Shown: positions 33,035 through 40,961 of the stretch, piece by piece
How the letters are laid out: each line of letters starts with the position of its first letter
How positions within the stretch are numbered: position 1 is the stretch's first letter
Source: CAYVBW01 sp964449995
Lineage (GTDB): Bacteria; Patescibacteriota; Microgenomatia; UBA1400; PJMF01
NCBI GenBank assembly: GCA_964449995.1
Contig: CAYVBW010000006.1
Location: 1 to 40,961 of the forward strand
Length of the DNA: 40,961 nt
Reading direction: 5' to 3'
Notes under the pieces: model-generated
The model's input: only the letters and a program-made list of their open reading frames with translations
What the model was told of the DNA's origin: nothing
Databases searched by the model: none
Translations under genes and position numbers: made by a program

Positions 33035-33571
33035 GTGAGTTACAACCGATACAATAGAAAAAAAGATTACATTACTTATAACAACAGAATTAGGTTTCCT
33101 AAGGTTAGAGTTTTAGATGAAAAAGGTGAGTCAATCGGCGTTATGCCAACTCAGCAAGCACTAAATAAGGCTAGGGAAGAAGACAAAGATTTAGTTTTAA
33201 TTACCGATCAAGCCAAGCCACCAGTAGTAAAAATTATTGAACTATCAAAATATAAATATCAACAGCAAAGAAAACAGGCTAAGGCTCGCAAAAAAAATAG
33301 AACCCAAGACCTAAAAGAGATAAGACTCACTATGTTTATGGGGGAAGGAGATCTGCAATCAAGAAAGAAAAAAATAAAACAATTTTTAACAGACGGAGAT
33401 AAGGTTAGACTTAGTTTACAGTTTAAAGGCAGAGAAATTACAAAAAAAGAGTTTGCTTATGAACTATTTTCTAAAGTCATAAATGAGATCGTTGAAGAGA
33501 AATTGGGCACTCTAGAAATTGAGCCTAAAATAATGGGTCGAAAAATAATTGCTCAACTAACCCCTGTTTAA
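33035..33571 (+). CDS. infC: Translation initiation factor IF-3
   Basis: IF-3 binds the 30S subunit, prevents premature 50S joining and checks the start codon. The 178-aa protein has the N-terminal domain with NNRIRFPKVRVLDEKGESIGVM, a Lys/Arg linker (KQAKARKKNRTQDLKEIRL), and the C-terminal domain up to GTLEIEPKIMGRKIIAQLTP. The start is a GTG, and no ATG is available that keeps the N-terminal domain. Use of a weak start in infC fits its known autoregulation through start-codon discrimination (AUU in E. coli). rpmI and rplT follow in the conserved order. Confidence 0.96.
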   Translation: MSYNRYNRKKDYITYNNRIRFPKVRVLDEKGESIGVMPTQQALNKAREEDKDLVLITDQAKPPVVKIIELSKYKYQQQRKQAKARKKNRTQDLKEIRLTMFMGEGDLQSRKKKIKQFLTDGDKVRLSLQFKGREITKKEFAYELFSKVINEIVEEKLGTLEIEPKIMGRKIIAQLTPV

Positions 33572-33620
33572 ATTTTTAAATTCTCTACTGTTACTTAATA
33601 TTGATTTTTAAAGATTAATT

Positions 33621-33824
33621 ATGAAAAAAAACAAGCAAAAAACCAGAAAATCAGCTGCCAAAAGATTCAAGATCACCGGATCTGGTAAGGTGTTGCGTCG
33701 CATTCAAAATTCTAGACACCTAAGACGAAAAAAAAGCAAGCGAGCTATTAGAAAATACCGCCAATATGTAGAAGTAAAAGGTAAAGAAGCTAAAAAAATT
33801 AAAAAGATGCTGGGCTTAGCATAA
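33621..33824 (+). CDS. rpmI: Ribosomal protein bL35
   Basis: A 67-aa, very basic large-subunit protein with the family's KTRKSAAKRFKITGSGKVLRR start and RHLRRKKSKRAIRKYR centre. It lies 49 bases after infC and 25 before rplT, the near-universal bacterial order. Confidence 0.95.
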   Translation: MKKNKQKTRKSAAKRFKITGSGKVLRRIQNSRHLRRKKSKRAIRKYRQYVEVKGKEAKKIKKMLGLA

Positions 33825-33849
33825 TAGATAGCTTTTAAGGAATTCAACT

Positions 33850-34206
33850 ATGGCAAGATCAAAAACAAGTACAGTCCGCAGAAAAAGACATAAAAAAATA
33901 TTAAAGTTAGCCAAAGGTTTCAGAGGTACTAATAGACGTTTATATAAACGTGCTCATGAGGCAGTTTTGCACTCTGGCCAATATGCCTATGCTGGACGTA
34001 AACTGCGCAAAAGAGATATGAGAAAATTATGGATCATGCGCATCAATGCTGGACTGCAGACAATCAACAGCAATTTAAAATATTCTCGTTTCATTAAGGC
34101 TTTGAAGGACAAAAAAATTGAGCTCAACCGCAAAGTACTAGCTGACTTGGTAGTTAATGACATTGATGCTTTTAGAGAAGTTGTCAAACAGGCGGGGTTA
34201 AAATAA
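33850..34206 (+). CDS. rplT: Ribosomal protein bL20
   Basis: A 118-aa large-subunit assembly protein with the typical RKRHKKILKLAKGFRGTNRRLYKRAHEAVLHSGQYAYAGRKLRKRDMRKLWIMRINAG core. In E. coli L20 represses the operon by binding mRNA; no L20 operator pseudoknot was recognised here. An AAGGA Shine-Dalgarno element lies before the ATG. A strong terminator follows within 25 bases, ending the operon. Confidence 0.97.
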   Translation: MARSKTSTVRRKRHKKILKLAKGFRGTNRRLYKRAHEAVLHSGQYAYAGRKLRKRDMRKLWIMRINAGLQTINSNLKYSRFIKALKDKKIELNRKVLADLVVNDIDAFREVVKQAGLK

Positions 34207-34228
34207 CAACATATATTTAGCTGAAAGT

Positions 34229-34254
34229 AACCCGCCCCAACCGGCGGGTTTTTT
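34229..34254 (+). terminator. Intrinsic terminator after rplT
   Basis: AACCCGCC (34229-34236) pairs with GGCGGGTT (34243-34250) around a six-base loop, and the T-run continues to 34254. It closes the infC-rpmI-rplT operon and separates it from pheST. Confidence 0.92.
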
Positions 34255-34339
34255 GATAGACTTAAATTAATATAATCTTGCTAATAAAACTCACAGACAA
34301 CACTCAAGCCAACCAGTGTTAAAATAAATTCATAAAAAT

Positions 34340-35467
34340 ATGTCAAAAAGAGCTTCTCAAGAAAATCAAAATAATTTCTCTGTAAACGACGATGCCTCTA
34401 ACAAGCTAAAAAACTTTATACAAGAGGCTGACGAGATCAAAAAACAACTCAGACAAGAAACCCTTAGTCAAGAAAGACTAAGACAAAAATATCTTGGGAA
34501 AAACGGACTCTTTAATCAACTCTCAGAAAAAATTACCAAAATTTCAACATCTGAAAGGAAAACCGCTGGCTTACTCCTCAATCATCTTAAAGAAAATCTA
34601 ACAGACTATATTGAAAACTTAGCTGATCAAGATAAAGAACCTCTGGCACAACAAAATAAAATTGATTTTACCCTACCTGGTATAAAACCAAGGGTTGGGC
34701 ATATTCACCCTATCTCTCAAGCAATTGAAGAAATCACTCATATTTTTGAAAAAATCGGTTTTATTCGCGTTAGATATCCTGAAGTAGATTGGGATTGGTA
34801 TGCTTTTGAAAGCTTAAACATGCCTCAAGAACATCCAGCCAGAGATGAATGGGAAACCTTTTTTGTTGATCAACCTCCACATCCAGAAAAAGGAAAAGTA
34901 GTCTTAACTCCTCACACTTCAAACGGACAAGTCCGTGAAATGGAAAGAGTAGGGGAGCCACCAATGAGAATGATTAACATTGCTCGCTGCTACCGACGTC
35001 AACAAGACGTAACCCACACTCAAATGTTTCATCAATTTGAAGGCATGGTTATTGATAAAAATATTAATATAGGGCACCTTAAAGGCACGATTGATTATTT
35101 TGCCCAGCAGTTTTATGGTAAAGAAGCTAAAAGTAGAATTAGACCATTCCACTTTTCATTTACAGAACCATCTTTTGAAGTTGATTTTAGTTGCAATATT
35201 TGTCAGGGTACTGGTTTTATAAAAGACGAAAATAATAAAAATAACAAACTTAAATGTAATTTTTGTAAATCAGGCTGGCACGAAGTTGGAGGAGCAGGCA
35301 TGATTCATCCCAACGTACTAAAAGCCGGAGGCATCGACACTAATAAATACACTGGTTTTGCTTTTGGCTGGGGCGTTGAGCGAAGCTATACACTTCAAAA
35401 AGGCTTAAATATTGACGATATTAGATTACTATACAGTGCTAACCTAAGCTTTTTAGAACAATTTTAA
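34340..35467 (+). CDS. pheS: Phenylalanyl-tRNA synthetase alpha subunit
   Basis: This is the catalytic subunit of the alpha2-beta2 synthetase. The 375-aa protein has the N-terminal coiled coil, motif 1 around HPISQAIEEITHIFEKIGF, motif 2 around PMRMINIARCYRRQQ, and motif 3 at the C-terminus (FAFGWGVERSYTL). Between TEPSFEVDF and WHEVGGAGMIHPNV it carries an inserted zinc-ribbon-like element with Cys285, Cys288, Cys306 and Cys309 (CX2C-X16-CX2C), which the E. coli and Thermus enzymes lack. Two weak promoter candidates, TATAAT at 34271 and TG-N-TAAAAT at 34317-34325, precede it. Confidence 0.96.
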   Translation: MSKRASQENQNNFSVNDDASNKLKNFIQEADEIKKQLRQETLSQERLRQKYLGKNGLFNQLSEKITKISTSERKTAGLLLNHLKENLTDYIENLADQDKEPLAQQNKIDFTLPGIKPRVGHIHPISQAIEEITHIFEKIGFIRVRYPEVDWDWYAFESLNMPQEHPARDEWETFFVDQPPHPEKGKVVLTPHTSNGQVREMERVGEPPMRMINIARCYRRQQDVTHTQMFHQFEGMVIDKNINIGHLKGTIDYFAQQFYGKEAKSRIRPFHFSFTEPSFEVDFSCNICQGTGFIKDENNKNNKLKCNFCKSGWHEVGGAGMIHPNVLKAGGIDTNKYTGFAFGWGVERSYTLQKGLNIDDIRLLYSANLSFLEQF

Positions 35468-35523
35468 AGTAAGATAATTAAAGCCAATCAACAATAAATA
35501 ATAAATATTAAATCATAATAAAA

Positions 35524-37569
35524 ATGAACATTCTTGTCCCGCACCACTGGCTTCTGGATCATCTTAAAACAAGAGCTAATTCTCAAGAAATGCAAAAGTA
35601 TTTATCTCTTTCAGGTCCAAGTGTAGAAAACATCAGTAAGACTGAGGGTGACAAAGTTTATGATATTGAGGTCACTACCAATAGAGTTGATGCCATGAGC
35701 GTAAGAGGTATTGCCAGAGAAGCTGCAGTGATTTTAAGTCAATATAATCTTGCCTCTCAACTAAAACCTCTGAAACTTAAACAAACAAACAAACTTGAAA
35801 TCGATGAGTTTCCTCTTCCCAAAATAAACAACGATCCCCAGCTTTGCCAAAGAATTATGTGTGTGGCCATGAAAGGCGTTAAACAAAAGGACAGCCCCAA
35901 ATGGCTACAAAAAAGACTCAAACAAGCTGGATTTCAACTCCATTCGAATTTAATCGATATTACTAATTACATCACTCACGATTTGGGTCATCCCTGTCAT
36001 GTTTTTGATTATGACAAAATCATGAATCTGGGAGGAGTAATCAATATCACAGAGGCAAAAGAGGGTAAACCCTTTGTTACTCTAGACGGAATGGAGAGGG
36101 AAACAGTTGGTGGTGAGATTGTTTTTACCAATGAGATTGGTACTATTATAGATCTACCAGCGATTATTGGGACAGCTAACAGCAGTGTAGACAAAAATAC
36201 CAAAAACATTTTATTCTGGATTGAAGACCTAGATGCACAAAGGGTTAGACAGGCTTCAATTAGGCACGCGATTCGCACAAACGCTGCCCAACTCAATGAA
36301 AAAAATGTTGATCCTCATCTAGCAGAGGAAGCATTGCTAAAAGGAATTGATCTTTATCAAAAATTAACCAATGCCAGAGTAGCAAGCAAAATTTTTGATG
36401 AATTTCCAGATCCTAGAAAAGTTGCCGCCTTTGAGCTTAAGCAGCAAACCTTAAAAAACTACTTAGGAATTAGTCTGGAAACCAAGCAAGTTGAGAAAAT
36501 TTTATCAAGCTTGGGGTGTGAAGTTGAGGTTTTAATTAATTCGAGTGATCAAAAAGACCAAACTGTTTTTAAAATTCAGCCTCCTACCTATAGACCTGAC
36601 TTGCAAATCCCGGCTGATGCTATTGAAGAAATAGCCAGAATTTATGGTTATCAAAACCTGCCCAGTGAATTAATGACAGGCGAATTACCCACTAATAAGC
36701 CAAAAAAAATTAATTTTAAGATTGAGGATAAAATCAGGCAATTTTTAAGCCACATCGGCTGGCAAGAAATATATAGTATTTCTTTAGTGAGCAAAGAACT
36801 AGCTTTGCAAAGTGGATTTGAGTTAGAAAAACATCTTAAACTAAGCAATCCACTCACGACTGAAAATGAATATTTACGCAGAAGTCTAATCCCTTCTCTA
36901 CAGGAGGCAATGCTAGCTAATCCTCAGGCAGAAAATTTATCTGTTTTTGAGTTGGCTGCTGTTTATCACCCAATAGAAAATGAATTACCTAAACAGTCTT
37001 TAAAAATAGGTCTAGTCTCAAACAAAAATTATCGTAAGTTTAGGGGAGATCTAGAAGCTTTACTTAAACAGTTTTATATCACCGGTATGTCGGTGGTATC
37101 TTTTGATAAAGATAGTAAAAATTCTTCAAAAAATGAAACTGCACCGTTCATTCGTCAGCACGGTAAAATTATGATTAAGAATCAAAACAATCAAATAAAT
37201 ATAGGTGAAATCTATCTACTTGACAACAATCACTTAGCTGCCCAACTTGATTATCAAAAAATATTAAAGCTGGCTAAAAAATATCCCAATTACCAACCAA
37301 GAGTAAAAACTTCTCCAATAATAGAAGATTTAACTTTTACTCTCAGTCCGCAAACTAAAGTAGGTGATATTATCAAAACAATCTGCAATCTTGATCAGCT
37401 AATTACTAGCGCAACTTTGACTGACGTTTACCAGCAAAATTTTACTTTTGAAATCAAATATCAAGATCCAACTGACAATCTGGCTAGCGAAGATCTCCAG
37501 CCTATTAGGAAAAAGTTAGTTGAACAAATAGAGGATAAGTTTCAGGCAAAACTAGTAGGGCAGATTTAA
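35524..37569 (+). CDS. pheT: Phenylalanyl-tRNA synthetase beta subunit, N-terminally reduced
   Basis: The 681-aa protein contains the B3/B4 editing region (KWLQKRLKQAGFQLHSNLIDITNYI...GHPCHVFDYDKI), the B5 domain (about 295-390), the catalytic-like core, and a C-terminal FDX-ACB anticodon-binding domain (PRVKTSPIIEDLTFTLSP to the end). It is over 100 residues shorter than typical PheT. The first module, KYLSLSGPSVENI, runs directly into YDIEVTTNRVDAMSVRGIAREAAV, so the EMAP/OB-type tRNA-binding domain that normally lies between them is absent. It follows pheS by 56 bases, the conserved arrangement. Confidence 0.95.
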   Translation: MNILVPHHWLLDHLKTRANSQEMQKYLSLSGPSVENISKTEGDKVYDIEVTTNRVDAMSVRGIAREAAVILSQYNLASQLKPLKLKQTNKLEIDEFPLPKINNDPQLCQRIMCVAMKGVKQKDSPKWLQKRLKQAGFQLHSNLIDITNYITHDLGHPCHVFDYDKIMNLGGVINITEAKEGKPFVTLDGMERETVGGEIVFTNEIGTIIDLPAIIGTANSSVDKNTKNILFWIEDLDAQRVRQASIRHAIRTNAAQLNEKNVDPHLAEEALLKGIDLYQKLTNARVASKIFDEFPDPRKVAAFELKQQTLKNYLGISLETKQVEKILSSLGCEVEVLINSSDQKDQTVFKIQPPTYRPDLQIPADAIEEIARIYGYQNLPSELMTGELPTNKPKKINFKIEDKIRQFLSHIGWQEIYSISLVSKELALQSGFELEKHLKLSNPLTTENEYLRRSLIPSLQEAMLANPQAENLSVFELAAVYHPIENELPKQSLKIGLVSNKNYRKFRGDLEALLKQFYITGMSVVSFDKDSKNSSKNETAPFIRQHGKIMIKNQNNQINIGEIYLLDNNHLAAQLDYQKILKLAKKYPNYQPRVKTSPIIEDLTFTLSPQTKVGDIIKTICNLDQLITSATLTDVYQQNFTFEIKYQDPTDNLASEDLQPIRKKLVEQIEDKFQAKLVGQI

Positions 37570-37591
37570 CTAAAATTAGGCAGTAGGCTAA

Positions 37592-39001
37592 ATGTTTATT
37601 AATTCTAACAAAAATAAATCACACTCAAAAAAAGAATTAATACTAATTTTTTTACTAGGATTATTAGTCCTATCTATTCCACTTAATCTTTTTTTAAAAA
37701 TCTCAGAAGAGGGCAGCTTTGTTAATGGTTTGCAAATAGATTATCTAATCACGAAAATACATTTATCTGACTTGCTGCTAGCCTTATTGTTAGTAACTTG
37801 GGTAGGCATAAGTTCTTGGGAGAAGGTAAGGATTAAAATAAATGAAACAAATATTTTCACTCAAAAGAATGAATCTAAATTTTTAATAGATGCTATTAAC
37901 AAAAGAATCAAAAATTTTAAGTTTGTTAAAAATCTTAAAAAAATTTATCCTTTATTAATAGTTTTTTTAGCTATTGCCACCAGACAAGTATTTAGTGCTC
38001 AACCCAAAATTGGGTTTTACTTTTTACTAAACATAGGCGTGGTAGCGTTGTTTGGATTTTTTTTATACAAGCACAGCGCAATCTTAAAATCAAAATACAT
38101 TGCTGGGTCAGTAATAATAAGCTACCTGATTCAATTATTCCTGGGAACTTATCAGTTTTTTGCCCAAAAACCCCTCTTGCCATACCGCTATTTGGGTGAG
38201 CCAAGGTTTGAACCATATTATCGCCTAAGCAGACATATCTTTAGTGGCAAAGAAAGAATTTTAGCTTACGGCAGCACTGCTCACCCCAATTTATTGGCAA
38301 CTGTGGGAGTGCTGTTCTTTTTGATCATAGCTACAAACATTAAAAAATCTTTTAAACAAAAAGAGGACGCCAGTCCTAAGAGGTTTAATCTTTCAATCAT
38401 TTTCTTAACTCTGTTTTTTGCAAGCAGTATTTTTTTAATCTATATAACTCAAGCAAAAACCGTTTTAATCACATTATTTTTTGGCTCTTTGTTTATCTTT
38501 AAAGATCAAATTAATCTCAAAATCTCTAATAATTTCAAAAAATGGAGCTTACTGGCTGTACTTACTTTAGCCCCGATTATATTAACGGTTATGTCATCAG
38601 CACACTCCTATAATCCTTCAATTGTGAGACGAAATTTTTTAAACATAGCTGCAATCGAGATGATTCTGGATCAACCACTTATAGGCCATGGCCTCAACCA
38701 TTTTACCTTGCATTTAGAAAATTTTTCTCAGTCGTTAGAAGTTACTAGATTTGTGCAACCAGCACATCATGTTAGTTTGCTTTGGCTAGCAGAAACAGGT
38801 TTATTGGGTTTGGTGATGTTAATCCTTTTATATAAAGGCTTATTTTTACCAACTCGTTCCAGACTACTTTCTGCACTATTTATCATAAGTCCCTTGCTAG
38901 CAATGGATCACTTTTTTTACAGTCTACAATCAGGAAGGTTGTTATTTATTTTTTTTGTTATGTGGTGGATAAATGTTTTTGAGCCCAGTCAAAACAACTA
39001 G
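37592..39001 (+). CDS. O-antigen ligase/polymerase-like membrane protein (Wzy_C type)
   Basis: The 469-aa polytopic protein has about 10-12 hydrophobic segments and a long extracytoplasmic loop with PLIGHGLNHFTLHLENFS...VQPAHHVSLLWLAETGLLGL, the pattern of the O-antigen ligase (Wzy_C/WaaL) family. In a bacterium probably without LPS it may polymerise or attach a surface polysaccharide, or glycosylate proteins; the acceptor is inferred only. It starts 22 bases after pheT and converges with the PBP gene 30 bases downstream. Confidence 0.75.
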   Translation: MFINSNKNKSHSKKELILIFLLGLLVLSIPLNLFLKISEEGSFVNGLQIDYLITKIHLSDLLLALLLVTWVGISSWEKVRIKINETNIFTQKNESKFLIDAINKRIKNFKFVKNLKKIYPLLIVFLAIATRQVFSAQPKIGFYFLLNIGVVALFGFFLYKHSAILKSKYIAGSVIISYLIQLFLGTYQFFAQKPLLPYRYLGEPRFEPYYRLSRHIFSGKERILAYGSTAHPNLLATVGVLFFLIIATNIKKSFKQKEDASPKRFNLSIIFLTLFFASSIFLIYITQAKTVLITLFFGSLFIFKDQINLKISNNFKKWSLLAVLTLAPIILTVMSSAHSYNPSIVRRNFLNIAAIEMILDQPLIGHGLNHFTLHLENFSQSLEVTRFVQPAHHVSLLWLAETGLLGLVMLILLYKGLFLPTRSRLLSALFIISPLLAMDHFFYSLQSGRLLFIFFVMWWINVFEPSQNN

Positions 39002-39031
39002 CTTTCACCCTCATCTTCTATGGAGCGTAAT

Positions 39032-40961
39032 TTAAGAATTTAACTCAGGTGTTGGAGTCGGCTCTACAGGGGTTGGAGTTGGCTCTAGTGTTGGAGTCGG
39101 TTCTAAAGTAGGCCTTGGAGTAGGCTCTGGTGTGGGGGCTGGTTTTTCCCAAGGCTGTCCTCCAGTACCTATTCTTACCACATCGCTTTTAGCTTCTGTT
39201 CCTTCCCTGGAATAGGCTTTTGCATATAATTCATACTGTCCTGCACTTAGTCTTATCTTGCCCTGATAAGTGCTGCTTTCTATAGTTTCACGTCTACTGC
39301 CGTTCACCCATAACTCTATTTTTTCAATGCCAACATCGCTGCCAGCCCTAATGCGAACCTCAATCTCTTCTTGATCAAATTCCTCTTTATCTCTGGGTCT
39401 TTCCAATCTTACTGAAACATCGTCCCTGTCTCCACAATATTCTGTCGGAATATTGTAACGGCCATCATCTTGGCTCTCAATCCATTGATTAATCCCTTCC
39501 ATCCAGCGGTTTTTCCCATCTATACTCAAGGGATCATCTCTTCTTAAGTCAATAACCTCCCTTTCTTCGTAATCTCCGCGGGCAATTCTTGCTTCGGTGG
39601 CTAATTTATTTTCTCCCCTGCACACTTTTACTTTTTTATGAATTGGATCAGGTAAAGAGGGGAGGGTATTTTTGATGACATACTCCATTTTGCTGGAAAA
39701 GTCACTATGAGCCGGATAGCCAGAAATAGCATTAACCTCTACCTGCTCTACAGTATCGGGCGGCTCCCATGCAGGAGACTGATAGCCAGCATCAATCACT
39801 GCAAGCATGATTTTGCGCCAAATAGGCGAGGCTCCAGTAGTTCCTGAGGCCACTCTGAGCATGGAGCTGTTATCATTGTTTCCTACCCAAGTTCCAACCA
39901 AAGCTTTTTGATTCCAACCAACTGTCCAGTTGTCAATCATGTCATTAGTTGTTCCAGTTTTAACTGCCACTGATGGACCCAAGTTTAAAAACGAGCCAGT
40001 ACCAAAGGCAATAGCACGAGCACTATCGTCAGACAAAATATGATTGATTAAAAACGCCTCAGCTTCAGACATAACTCTTTTTCCCTCAACTGACCGATGT
40101 TCAAATAAAACTTTTCCCTCTCCATCTTCTACTTTTAAAATCGAGACTGGCTCAGTTTTAGTGCCACTGTTAGCAAAGGATGAATAAGCTGACGCCATAT
40201 CTATTAATTTAACTTCACCACCACCCAACGTGAGGGCTAAGCCAAATCGTTCCAAATTTTGCTGGGTTGGAGCAAGGGTTTTAAAGCCCATTTCAGAGGC
40301 CAGCATTAAAAAATCCTCAATTCCAACTAAAGCCAAGGCTTTAACAGCTGTTACATTAATTGAATTACCCAAACTATCACGAATACTAATTGGTCCCACA
40401 AAACGTCCTGTGTAATTTCTAGGAGTATAGGGTCTTTCGTTTTCACTTGATCTAAAATCAGTTGGAGCATCAACTAACATTGATGCCGGAGTATAGCCCT
40501 TTCTAAGTAAGCCTAAATAAGTTACAGGCTTAATAGCAGATCCAGGCTGCCGCAGACCACTGCTAACCACATTAAATTGGCCACCTTTTTCATTATCAAA
40601 AAAATCTCTACTGCCAACCATTGCCAAAATCTCCCCAGTTTGAGGGTTCATAACAACTGCCGCTCCATTAGTAATATGAAGATGCTCAACTGCTTCCACC
40701 TCTTCTGCCACAATTTGCTGAGCTGTTTCCTGCAAAGACAAATCAAGGGAAGTAGTAACTCTCAAACCTCCACGTTCTACCAATTCTTCACCAAACATTT
40801 CTGTGAGCTGATCCTTAGCATAAAAAACAAAATGGGGGGCACGAATTTCTAGAGTTCCTTTTTCAAAAGTTAGATCTGAAATTTGATCTTTTAGTTCGTC
40901 ATATTCTTCACGAGTAATATAACCATCTTCTCTCATTCTTTGCAAAACAGCTTTAGTTCTC
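39032..40961 (-). CDS. PBP1A-type penicillin-binding protein, 5' end outside the window
   Basis: The reading frame stays open to the right edge (visible N-terminus RTKAVLQRMREDGYIT, without a true start), so the gene is cut by the window. The visible 640 or so residues hold the end of the glycosyltransferase region and the transpeptidase domain. Its active-site Ser lies in GSAIK (Ser codon 40538-40540), followed by SLGNSINV as the SxN motif and KTGTTNDM as the KTG motif. A beta-rich Ig-like domain follows (RLERPRDKEEF...VRIGTGG). The last ~35 residues are a Pro/Thr/Glu repeat that may extend through the wall. It polymerises and cross-links peptidoglycan at the outer membrane face. Confidence 0.93.
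   Translation of the reverse strand, partial: RTKAVLQRMREDGYITREEYDELKDQISDLTFEKGTLEIRAPHFVFYAKDQLTEMFGEELVERGGLRVTTSLDLSLQETAQQIVAEEVEAVEHLHITNGAAVVMNPQTGEILAMVGSRDFFDNEKGGQFNVVSSGLRQPGSAIKPVTYLGLLRKGYTPASMLVDAPTDFRSSENERPYTPRNYTGRFVGPISIRDSLGNSINVTAVKALALVGIEDFLMLASEMGFKTLAPTQQNLERFGLALTLGGGEVKLIDMASAYSSFANSGTKTEPVSILKVEDGEGKVLFEHRSVEGKRVMSEAEAFLINHILSDDSARAIAFGTGSFLNLGPSVAVKTGTTNDMIDNWTVGWNQKALVGTWVGNNDNSSMLRVASGTTGASPIWRKIMLAVIDAGYQSPAWEPPDTVEQVEVNAISGYPAHSDFSSKMEYVIKNTLPSLPDPIHKKVKVCRGENKLATEARIARGDYEEREVIDLRRDDPLSIDGKNRWMEGINQWIESQDDGRYNIPTEYCGDRDDVSVRLERPRDKEEFDQEEIEVRIRAGSDVGIEKIELWVNGSRRETIESSTYQGKIRLSAGQYELYAKAYSREGTEAKSDVVRIGTGGQPWEKPAPTPEPTPRPTLEPTPTLEPTPTPVEPTPTPELNS
39044..39136 (-). 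repeat. Tandem repeat encoding the Pro-Thr-Glu tail of PBP1A
   Basis: An imperfect tandem repeat with a unit of about 18 bases encodes EPTPTL/EPTPTP-like hexapeptides. Such repeats easily change copy number by slippage, so tail length may vary between strains. Confidence 0.75.

Noticed and set aside
1..40961. Alternative genetic code with TGA as a sense codon
   Set aside because: TGA ends several genes at natural positions (for example the YhaO-like gene at 25293-25295 and GT4), and no conserved protein needs read-through.

Overview
The window is AT-rich, gene-dense bacterial chromosome with very short intergenic gaps. It uses TGA as a normal stop, for example at the ends of the GT4 and YhaO-like genes, so the Gracilibacteria-type recoding is excluded. 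Several traits point to the Candidate Phyla Radiation (Patescibacteria), most likely Microgenomates. These are a DUF5660-like protein, two membrane proteins resembling the DUF2298/'YYY' family, a trigger factor with no PPIase domain, a PheT with no N-terminal tRNA-binding domain, an anaerobic class III ribonucleotide reductase, and minimal intergenic regions. This placement rests on recalled family knowledge, not on a phylogeny.

Layout. 1-5.4 kb: proteostasis genes clpB and lon with tRNA-Ile(GAU) between them. 5.5-6.4 kb: a membrane-anchored PEGA/SH3b protein. 6.4-18.0 kb: a surface-glycan or protein-glycosylation region. Reading along the minus strand it runs from a PMT-like GT-C enzyme through GT2, an FAD oxidoreductase, a YYY-like membrane protein, a HAD protein and GT4 to a methyltransferase. 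A second, oppositely oriented GT-C enzyme and a DUF2298 protein follow. 18.0-18.7 kb: tpiA, at the head of that minus-strand run. 18.9-27.6 kb, plus strand: uvrD/pcrA helicase, a FemAB-like transferase, pyrH, gap, and a YhaO/YhaN-like nuclease-ATPase pair. 27.7-29.6 kb: divergent trigger factor and the DUF5660-like protein. 29.7-32.9 kb: tRNA-Val(GAC), then a compact cobalamin-type riboswitch with an intrinsic terminator ahead of nrdD-nrdG. 33.0-37.6 kb: the classic infC-rpmI-rplT / pheS-pheT translation cluster. 37.6-41.0 kb: an O-antigen-ligase-like membrane protein converging on a PBP1A-type penicillin-binding protein that runs off the window.

How it fits together. The glycosyltransferases, the FAD oxidoreductase, the ligase-like protein, FemAB and PBP1A all serve the cell envelope. 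Glycolysis (tpiA, gap), nucleotide supply (pyrH, nrdDG), repair (uvrD, YhaO/N-like) and translation make up the rest of a reduced, fermentative core.

The two most interesting non-coding items are the riboswitch-controlled class III ribonucleotide reductase and a ~105-bp structured repeat. The repeat is found immediately after uvrD and after femAB. Its 17-bp leading edge occurs a third time at the stop codon of the PEGA/SH3b gene, and in femAB the repeat itself supplies the last codons and the stop.
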